Part shown: one piece after another, positions 7,017-11,061 of the stretch
How the letters are laid out: the number at the start of each line of letters is the position of its first letter
How positions within the stretch are numbered: the stretch's first letter is position 1
Assembly (NCBI GenBank): GCA_946885925.1
Contig: CAMPHP010000046.1
Coordinates: 1 to 11,061 of the forward strand
DNA from: an uncultured Litorilinea sp.
GTDB lineage: Bacteria > Chloroflexota > Anaerolineae > Caldilineales > Caldilineaceae
Direction: 5' to 3'
DNA length: 11,061 nt
Position numbers and translations under genes: made by a program
Notes under the pieces: generated by a model
Databases searched by the model: none
The model's input: only the letters and a program-made list of their open reading frames with translations
What the model was told of the DNA's origin: nothing

Positions 7017-7166
7017 ATCACTTCTCCTCTTCGCAGAGCTTTGCTACGGCTCTCTTGTGCGAATCCTTTTCAGATTCTTTCAAGCGTTATTTCCTGCATG
7101 CTGCAAACGGCCATCACACTTACTGTTGCTGTACACGATCTCCTTGGCTTCTACCCAAATAAGCGC

Positions 7167-7204
7167 AAAAAAAGAAAGCCGGCGGGTGTACTCCACCCTC
7201 GGCC
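7167..7204 (-). terminator. Probable intrinsic terminator on the minus strand
   Basis: Read on the minus strand, GGGTG (7196-7200 region of the plus strand as CACCC) pairs with CACCC (plus-strand GGGTG at 7184-7188) around a 5-base loop. An outer GCC/GGC pairing lies beyond an internal loop. The fold is followed by TTTCTTTTTTT (plus-strand 7167-7177). A hairpin plus T tract fits Rho-independent termination of minus-strand transcription, presumably from the GNAT gene at 7574-8413, before it reaches the ABC operon leader. It is some 370 bp from the GNAT stop, perhaps because DNA was inserted in between. Confidence 0.5.
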
Positions 7205-7213
7205 TGCGTAGCT

Positions 7214-7386
7214 TACTTGTTGATAATTTTTAGGGATGATTAAAAATAAGGAGACATAAGTAGGTTTGTGGATCGTGCCACGTTTGGAAATGGCAACCCC
7301 ATCCTGCCACTTGTTTTATAGGGTAACGAACCATTCGTTGAGGGGTCATGCGAAATCGCTTTTGGCTTACGCATTGTCAACAAGTA
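7214..7386. mobile_element. Candidate MITE with 14-bp terminal inverted repeats and TA flanks
   Basis: TACTTGTTGATAAT at 7214-7227 is matched by ATTGTCAACAAGTA at 7373-7386, its reverse complement except for one base. If the outermost TA on each side is a target duplication, the element is 7216-7384 (169 bp) with terminal repeats beginning CTTGTTGA. TA duplications and small non-coding size are typical of MITEs mobilised by IS630/Tc1-type transposases (family knowledge). No transposase is present here, and no second copy is visible in the window. Confidence 0.4.
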
Positions 7387-7479
7387 GTTATTAAAAAAGT
7401 TTAACAAAGGCGCTAAGTCATGTCAAAACAACTGGCTCAAACGCGCGTTTAACCATCTCCCACACTATATCCACGATAT

Positions 7480-7516
7480 AGTTCTACCACTATAAAGTTC
7501 TACCACTATAATTCTA
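7480..7516. repeat. 16-bp tandem repeat downstream of the GNAT gene
   Basis: AGTTCTACCACTATA occurs at 7480-7494 and again at 7496-7510 (period 16), followed by a partial third start ATTCTA at 7511-7516. The first copy overlaps the right arm of the small palindrome ACTATAT-CCACG-ATATAGT (7464-7482). Confidence 0.85.
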
Positions 7517-7573
7517 TACGTCTCTACGTTACCTAAAGATGCTACATAATCCCCGTACATACGGTCATTCTGG

Positions 7574-8413
7574 TCAACAGCCAGTAACTTGTTCCCGGTA
7601 GGTATAATAATAGCCTGTCACAAATCCCAGCCGCGCATAAAGTCTTTGAGCCGCTTCGTTATTGACCATGACCTGCAAATAAGCACCCATAGCGCCCTGC
7701 ATCACTCCCCATTGCCCCAGTGCCCGCATGAGTAACTGTGCCGCGCCCATACGACGATGATTTGCCAGTGTTGCCACATTGTAAAAGCCCACCCATCCTG
7801 CCTCGGCAACTGCCGAACCGACAGCAATTGCTTCTCCACCCCGATAGACCGCAGCATAGGCAGCAGCCTGGTCAATCTGGGAACAAATGGCTTTGCGCCC
7901 CTCAATTGACTCCGGAGCAACCTTGTCGGCCTTTGCATAGCACTCCCACCACACTGGTTCTGGCACGGATGTCACCTCCACAGAAAGTTGCCCTGTTACT
8001 GTCCCTATGCCATCTGCACGCACCAACATCTCCGCCAGTTCGCCAACCTGTACAGCCGTCTGTGCAACGGCACGATAGCCACGTTGCGCCAAGAAACCAT
8101 CCAATTGGGCGGGTTGCATTGCTGGGCAGATCTGGAAGCGCGCCGGGAGACCTCGTTGAGCATAGAATGTCTCCACACGCGCCAAATTCTCCTCCAATAC
8201 AGGTATACCACGCATTTCATTGGGCCAAACAGAATTGGCGCGCCGCGTAATCCCTGCCGCATAACGTAGCAGCCATCCATCAAGCTCTACAACCTCGACC
8301 GCGGGCCAAGCATGCATGGCAAGCCGTTCAAGCTTGATTATGGGTTCGATGGCGAGAGTGCCCATCGAACCCTTCTCATCCATGATTTGACCATCCACCA
8401 TCCCATCATTCAT
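7574..8413 (-). CDS. GNAT-family N-acetyltransferase (Rv0428c-like layout)
   Basis: A 279-aa predicted acetyl-CoA-dependent N-acetyltransferase with unknown substrate. The N-terminal half starts with LERLAMHAWPAVEVVELDGWLLRYAAGITRRANSV-like sequence (about residues 28-63), characteristic of the two-lobed GNAT proteins related to mycobacterial Rv0428c, with a degenerate first lobe. The C-terminal half is the catalytic GNAT fold: motif A around NHRRMGAAQLLM (218-229), which supplies the acetyl-CoA pyrophosphate loop, and motif B YLQVMVNNEAAQRLYARLGF (245-264). The start at 8413 is chosen because AAGGAG (plus-strand 8425-8430) lies 11 bases upstream, slightly long; the GTG at 8425 overlaps that site, and ATGs at 8401 or 8383 are alternatives. 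It is transcribed divergently from the methyltransferase at 8525 and shares a promoter region containing an 18-bp tandem duplication. Confidence 0.85.
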   Translation of the reverse strand: MNDGMVDGQIMDEKGSMGTLAIEPIIKLERLAMHAWPAVEVVELDGWLLRYAAGITRRANSVWPNEMRGIPVLEENLARVETFYAQRGLPARFQICPAMQPAQLDGFLAQRGYRAVAQTAVQVGELAEMLVRADGIGTVTGQLSVEVTSVPEPVWWECYAKADKVAPESIEGRKAICSQIDQAAAYAAVYRGGEAIAVGSAVAEAGWVGFYNVATLANHRRMGAAQLLMRALGQWGVMQGAMGAYLQVMVNNEAAQRLYARLGFVTGYYYTYREQVTGC

Positions 8414-8440
8414 ATCACATCCCACTCCTTGAGAGCTACG

Positions 8441-8476
8441 TAAGATATTTAGGCATCATAAGATATTTAGGCATCA
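8441..8476. repeat. Perfect 18-bp tandem duplication in a divergent promoter region
   Basis: TAAGATATTTAGGCATCA at 8441-8458 is repeated exactly at 8459-8476. On the minus strand each copy border yields TATGAT, a near-consensus -10 hexamer (plus-strand 8455-8460 and 8473-8478). The upstream one reads TGGTATGAT, an extended -10. Duplicated operator and duplicated promoter are both possible for the GNAT gene. Confidence 0.9.
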
Positions 8477-8481
8477 TACCA
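8473..8481 (-). promoter_or_regulatory. Candidate extended -10 promoter of the GNAT gene
   Basis: On the minus strand TGGTATGAT matches the TGN-TATAAT extended -10 with one difference in the hexamer. No good -35 is seen 16-18 bases upstream. Transcription would begin near 8466 and leave a leader of about 50 bases containing the second repeat copy and the AAGGAG site. Confidence 0.35.
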
Positions 8482-8509
8482 TCATCTGCTTTCTTCCACA
8501 GCAGCCCTG

Positions 8510-8518
8510 TGCTACACT
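8510..8518 (+). promoter_or_regulatory. Candidate extended -10 for a leaderless methyltransferase mRNA
   Basis: TGCTACACT matches TGN plus a -10 hexamer TACACT (8513-8518). The ATG at 8525 begins exactly 7 bases after the hexamer, the expected position of the transcription start. No Shine-Dalgarno sequence precedes the gene. Together these fit a leaderless transcript. The -35 region is weak. Confidence 0.4.
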
Positions 8519-8524
8519 TGATGC

Positions 8525-9448
8525 ATGACCGAAATAATTTCAGAGACTCCGTCCAACCCTCTCCCTTCCTGCCCACCGCCCCCCCCTGGTGATTATCAAC
8601 TGCTCGATTCTGGCAATATGCGCAAGCTCGAACAGATAGGGCCCTACTTAATCGTGCGACCAGCGCCCCAGGCCATTTGGTGGCCGCGCTTGCCGCAGGG
8701 CGCATGGCAGCGCGCTGACGCTGTGTATGAACGGGACTCTACAGGGGGTGGCAATTGGCAATTTCGAGGCACAGTCAAGCGTGAGTTTGATATTCTCTTT
8801 GATCGCCTCTCGTTGCGGATCAAGCTCACCGATTTTGGGCATTTGGGACTTTTTCCCGAACAAGCGGCCAACTGGGAATGGCTGCGCAACTTGATCCGGC
8901 GGCGGCTTCAGCAGACCAATAACCGCAACCTCCATGTGCTTAACCTCTTTGGCTACACAGGGGGCAGCACACTCGCGGCCAGCCAAGCAGGTGCGCATGT
9001 AGTGCATGTGGATGCCGCCAAAGGTGTGGTCGATTGGGCGCGGCGCAATGCAGAAATTTCGCGTCTAAATGAGCGACCCATTCGCTGGTTGGTAGATGAC
9101 GCACTCAAGTTTGTCAAACGCGAGGCACGGCGCTCCAATCGCTACCAGGGTATTATTCTCGACCCACCCTCCTTTGGCCGCGGCCCCAAGGGCGAGGTCT
9201 TTAAGATTGAGAATGACCTCTTACCACTGCTAGAGGAATGTCGTACGCTGCTCGCCGACGATGCTCTCTTTGTTCTATACAGTGGTCATACGCCAGGTTT
9301 CACCCCGTTGGTCATGTACAACCAACTTGCCATGGTTATTCCCAAAGGTGGACAACTTGAACATGGGGAAATGGTGGTCGTGGATCAACAAGGTCGTGCC
9401 CTGCCCAGTGGAACCTATGCACGCTGGTCCCGCCCCGAGTCAGCATAG
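8525..9448 (+). CDS. Class I SAM-dependent methyltransferase, RlmI-like (probable rRNA methyltransferase)
   Basis: A 307-aa Rossmann-fold methyltransferase. After a proline-rich N-terminus (residues 9-22) and a beta-rich N-terminal region there is a RlmI/K-type linker ([29 protein letters not shown]). The SAM site follows: motif [15 protein letters not shown] (139-152), acidic ribose-binding residue Asp163 (HVDAAKG), Asp191-Asp192 contacting adenine, and the [16 protein letters not shown] catalytic block (213-228). DPPS-type active sites in this family serve 23S rRNA base methylation, so a role in ribosome modification is likely, but the target base is unknown. Unlike E. coli RlmI there is no N-terminal PUA domain, and the protein is about 90 residues shorter. 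The start at 8525 is supported by family-like length and a -10 at 8510-8518. A SpoU-type methyltransferase lies 90 bp downstream. Confidence 0.85.
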   Translation: MTEIISETPSNPLPSCPPPPPGDYQLLDSGNMRKLEQIGPYLIVRPAPQAIWWPRLPQGAWQRADAVYERDSTGGGNWQFRGTVKREFDILFDRLSLRIKLTDFGHLGLFPEQAANWEWLRNLIRRRLQQTNNRNLHVLNLFGYTGGSTLAASQAGAHVVHVDAAKGVVDWARRNAEISRLNERPIRWLVDDALKFVKREARRSNRYQGIILDPPSFGRGPKGEVFKIENDLLPLLEECRTLLADDALFVLYSGHTPGFTPLVMYNQLAMVIPKGGQLEHGEMVVVDQQGRALPSGTYARWSRPESA

Positions 9449-9486
9449 ACCGGGTGAGCATAGACCGAGTGAACATAGACCGGCTA
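9435..9486 (+). repeat. 15-bp tandem repeat over the methyltransferase stop codon
   Basis: Three copies of (A/G)GCATAGACCG(G/A)GTG-like sequence start at 9442, 9457 and 9472 with period 15; a partial copy (CCGAGTC) precedes them at 9435-9441. Since 15 is a multiple of 3, the TAG stop (9446-9448) recurs in frame at 9461-9463 and 9476-9478. Confidence 0.88.
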
Positions 9487-9538
9487 GACGCATTGACTAG
9501 GACAGGATTCTCCTGCTCAGTTTAACGGCGCGTATGCC

Positions 9539-10351
9539 ATGCCGATATCGATCAGCAGTCTTCAAAACAGCCGCATCAAAGATGTCATCAAGCTCGCCAA
9601 GCACAACGAACGTGACCAACGCCAAGTCACGGTTGTCGAAGGCGAGCGGGAATGTTCCCGCGCCTTGGCGGCTGGAATTATTCCCGTCGAAACCTACATC
9701 TGCCCTCCCCTGCTCAGTGACGAAGGGGAGCAGTTAGCGCGGCGGCTCTATCAACTGGACCAGCAGCGGCGCACCATGCTCATGGAAGTGACGCCAGAGG
9801 TCTTTGCCAAAATTGCCTACCGCGGTGATAGTGGCGGCATCCTCCTTGTCATCCCCTATCTTACACACCAACTAAGCAACTTCACCCCTCCTGAACCGGC
9901 CTTTGTCACTATCATCGAAGGTGTAGAAAAGCCTGGCAATCTGGGGGCCATCCTGCGCACTGCCGACGCGGCTGGCGTGCATGCAGTCATTGTCACAGCA
10001 GGGGTCACAGACATTCATAACCCCAATGTCATACGCGCAAGCCTCGGCGCGCTTTTTACCCTCCCAGTTTTTGAATCACCTGTTGAGAAGACCATTCAAT
10101 GGTTACGAGAGCACAACATCCAAATCGTTGCAGCCAGTCCCGAAGCCACCCACCTCTACACCCAATGTGACTACACCCTTCCGAGTGCCCTCGTCATGGG
10201 TAGCGAAGCACACGGTCTTACGCGACCCTGGCGTGAAGCGGCTGATTCCCTGGTAACAATTCCCATGTTTGGCGTCGTAGACAGCTTAAATCTCGCCGCC
10301 TCTACCGCAATCATGCTCTACGAAGTAGTTCGCCAGCGTAACCAGCAGTAA
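9539..10351 (+). CDS. TrmH/SpoU-family RNA 2'-O-methyltransferase
   Basis: A 270-aa SPOUT-class enzyme that transfers a methyl group from SAM to a ribose 2'-OH of rRNA or tRNA. An N-terminal substrate-binding domain (about 5-105, with the VVEGERECSRAL motif) precedes the knotted catalytic domain: motif 1 EKPGNLGAILRTADAAGV (130-147, with Asn134 and Arg140), motif 2 VMGSEAHGL (219-227; Ala replaces the more usual Gly after GSE) and motif 3 IPMFGVVDSLNLAASTAIMLYE (241-262, with Asn251). The length fits the RlmB/TrmH-like RNA methyltransferase group; which nucleotide is modified cannot be told. No Shine-Dalgarno site lies before the ATG at 9539, and another ATG at 9534 is in a different frame. 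It may be co-transcribed with the upstream methyltransferase (90 bp gap containing a tandem repeat). Confidence 0.92.
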   Translation: MPISISSLQNSRIKDVIKLAKHNERDQRQVTVVEGERECSRALAAGIIPVETYICPPLLSDEGEQLARRLYQLDQQRRTMLMEVTPEVFAKIAYRGDSGGILLVIPYLTHQLSNFTPPEPAFVTIIEGVEKPGNLGAILRTADAAGVHAVIVTAGVTDIHNPNVIRASLGALFTLPVFESPVEKTIQWLREHNIQIVAASPEATHLYTQCDYTLPSALVMGSEAHGLTRPWREAADSLVTIPMFGVVDSLNLAASTAIMLYEVVRQRNQQ

Positions 10352-10374
10352 CTATCTAGTGCATCAATGCAGCC

Positions 10375-10450
10375 TGTCATCCCGCTCACGCAGGAGGGCC
10401 TAGAGGGCACCCCAGCCAAACGAAGTGAGGACTCCCCAGATGATCGCGAT
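10375..10450. repeat. Degenerate REP-like intergenic repeat
   Basis: The stretch starts TGTCATCCCG and includes GCAGGAGGG and CGAAGTGAGGACTCC. This layout recalls both the inverted repeat at 3148-3208 (TGTCACTCCG, GGAG) and the common bacterial intergenic repeat type TGTCATTC...CGAAG...GAATC. The arms no longer pair well, so this is a resemblance only. Confidence 0.3.
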
Positions 10451-10458
10451 TAGCCATT

Positions 10459-10475
10459 GAGGTGGATTCCACCTC
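10459..10475 (+). terminator. GC-rich hairpin downstream of the SpoU methyltransferase
   Basis: GAGGTGG (10459-10465) and CCACCTC (10469-10475) form a perfect 7-bp stem with an ATT loop, 108 bp after the stop of the methyltransferase. No T tract follows, so its role as a terminator is uncertain. Confidence 0.4.
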
Positions 10476-10749
10476 GGAGACTCGTCTGAATGAGAGTAAG
10501 TCCTATTCTCTACCATACGGCCAATTAACCTAGCTTAATCACTTATTCAACCGTGCTTATGGGACGCCTTAGTAGGTACTGAATGAAGTTGCAGCCATAT
10601 TTCACTGCAAAACCTCTTGATCCCCATCAGTCGCTGTGTTACCTTAAACTCCGTCCGCCAGAAGTTGATTTACGTTTTGTTAAGCGTTCATTCCTATTTT
10701 GTAGCACTCGCACTAGGGTGCTTATCCGTCGGGAGTTTAGGAGAGATAA

Positions 10750-10863
10750 ATGGCCGATACATCGCTTATTGCGGTAATTCAAATAGTGCTTGCCTTTACG
10801 ATTGCCCTGCCTTGTGTAGGGTTGGTATTTGCCGATGCAGCCCGACGCTCACCAAAATTGTAG
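10750..10863 (+). CDS. 37-aa single-span membrane protein, unknown function
   Basis: A very small protein reading MADTSLIAVIQIVLAFTIAL then PCVGLVFADAARRSPKL. Residues about 6-28 form one hydrophobic helix; the Arg-Arg-Ser-Pro-Lys tail predicts a cytoplasmic C-terminus and an outward N-terminus. The coding call rests on AGGAG (10739-10743) placed 6 bases before the ATG, a clean stop at 10861-10863 and a well-formed transmembrane segment. Small single-span proteins of this size are often accessory subunits of respiratory complexes or transporters, but no such partner is visible, so the function stays open. A lipoprotein gene starts 64 bp downstream on the same strand and is probably in the same operon. 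Confidence 0.65.
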   Translation: MADTSLIAVIQIVLAFTIALPCVGLVFADAARRSPKL

Positions 10864-10878
10864 TCCTCTAAGTTTTTC

Positions 10879-10909
10879 CAAATTCACCTAGTACAAATTT
10901 CACCTAGAT
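10879..10909. repeat. Imperfect 15-16-bp tandem repeat
   Basis: CAAATTCACCTAGTA (10879-10893) is followed directly by CAAATTTCACCTAGAT (10894-10909). The shared core TTCACCTAG recurs at 10883 and 10899 (period 16). It lies between the small membrane protein gene and the lipoprotein gene, just upstream of the latter's ribosome binding site. Confidence 0.75.
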
Positions 10910-10927
10910 CAAGTTGAGGATATATTC

Positions 10928-11061
10928 ATGATGCTATGGACCAATGTCCAACACGCCTCGCGCCGCTGGACTTTCGCCCTTACCGCACTAGCAACTCTTC
11001 TGCTCGCCGCATGCCAGGCTGTACAGCCTGCGACACCCGCCGCATCCGGAAGCGCAAGCGG
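10928..11061 (+). CDS. Lipoprotein, N-terminal fragment cut by the window edge
   Basis: The visible 44 residues begin MMLWTNVQHASRRWTFALTA and continue with a hydrophobic stretch ending in the lipobox LAAC (residues 26-29), so Cys29 would be lipidated and anchored on the outer face of the membrane. After the cysteine comes a Pro/Ala/Ser/Gly-rich linker, as is common before an extracytoplasmic binding or redox domain. SRRWTF before the hydrophobic core is close to, but not a proper match of, a twin-arginine motif. GAGGA (10916-10920) lies 7 bases before the ATG at 10928; an adjacent ATG at 10931 is an alternative. The functional domain lies beyond the window, so no role can be assigned. Confidence 0.82.
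   Translation, partial: MMLWTNVQHASRRWTFALTALATLLLAACQAVQPATPAASGSAS

Larger units (their letters stand above)
7017..7573. other. 557-bp intergenic region without a convincing gene
   Basis: From low to high coordinate it holds the ABC ribosome binding site (7024-7028), small 5-bp hairpins in the ABC leader (7036-7053, 7061-7077), a minus-strand terminator, a MITE-like segment, a 12-bp perfect palindrome AAACGCGCGTTT at 7439-7450, a 7-bp stem (ACTATAT/ATATAGT, 7464-7482) and a tandem repeat. The longest small frame inside (TTG 7266 or ATG 7290, to a TAA near 7393) lacks a suitably spaced ribosome binding site and has unremarkable composition. Confidence 0.7.
10352..10749. other. 398-bp intergenic region without a convincing gene
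   Basis: No reading frame here has both a ribosome binding site and protein-like composition; the frame opening at ATG 10583 has neither and overlaps the better-supported small gene at 10750. Contents: a REP-like stretch (10375-10450), a GC-rich hairpin (10459-10475) and A/T-rich DNA that should hold the promoter of the small membrane protein gene. No clear -35/-10 pair was found. Confidence 0.6.

Noticed and set aside
7248..7395. Possible 34-42 aa gene (ATG 7290 or TTG 7266) inside the MITE-like segment, with AAGGAG at 7248-7253
   Set aside because: Spacing from the AAGGAG to any start is 12 or more bases, and the peptide shows no domain or membrane segment.
7738..8250. 170-codon plus-strand frame opposite the GNAT gene
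   Set aside because: Proline/histidine/glutamine-rich translation typical of an antisense frame of a real gene; the GNAT motifs on the other strand are convincing.
9534..9737. Overlapping frame starting at ATG 9534
   Set aside because: Serine/lysine-rich translation with no family features; the frame from 9539 carries all SpoU motifs.
10583..10871. 64- and 84-codon frames near 10583-10871
   Set aside because: No ribosome binding sites and no coherent composition; both overlap the 37-aa gene, which has a well-placed AGGAG and a clean transmembrane helix.

Overview
The window looks like a bacterial chromosome segment of mid GC content (roughly half G+C), gene-dense and without rRNA, tRNA, phage or CRISPR genes. 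The style of several proteins (short S1C proteases next to a LuxR-type regulator, a GNAT of the Rv0428c-like type, a SpoU-type RNA methyltransferase, lack of Shine-Dalgarno sites before some genes) suggests a Chloroflexota member of the Anaerolineae/Caldilineae type. That is inference from protein style, not a database result.

Layout. 1-2475 (+): a LuxR/NarL-type response regulator whose receiver has lost most phosphorylation residues, then two trypsin-like S1C serine proteases, the first with a PDZ domain and the second without. Neither protease has a signal peptide, so this reads as a possible cytoplasmic proteolysis module. 2476-2616: a 16-bp tandem duplication running into a long hairpin, which separates the proteases from a convergent small gene. 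2617-2907 (-): a 96-aa conserved-looking protein of unknown function. 2908-3240: intergenic DNA with a 14-bp tandem repeat array fused to a 24-bp-arm inverted repeat. 3241-7016 (-): two half-size ABC exporter genes 14 bp apart, very likely a heterodimer in which one ATP site is catalytically degenerate. 7017-7573: 557 bp without a convincing gene, holding the ABC leader, a minus-strand terminator, a MITE-like element with TA flanks, and palindromes plus a 16-bp tandem repeat.

7574-8413 (-) is a GNAT acetyltransferase, divergent from 8525-9448 (+), a class I SAM-dependent methyltransferase of the RlmI-like kind that may be translated from a leaderless mRNA. The divergent gap contains a perfect 18-bp tandem duplication. 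9539-10351 (+) is a TrmH/SpoU-family RNA 2'-O-methyltransferase. The two methyltransferases point to RNA modification as a local theme. 10352-10749 has no convincing gene. 10750-10863 (+) encodes a 37-aa single-span membrane protein with a very good ribosome binding site. 10928 to the window end (+) is the start of a lipoprotein cut off by the window edge.

Across the window, seven intergenic gaps or gene ends carry a short direct repeat of period 13-18 bp. This is the most pervasive structure that gene annotation does not explain. I did not find a clear, complete new biological system. The best candidates for novelty are the protease/regulator module, the 37-aa membrane protein with its lipoprotein neighbour, and the intergenic repeat elements.
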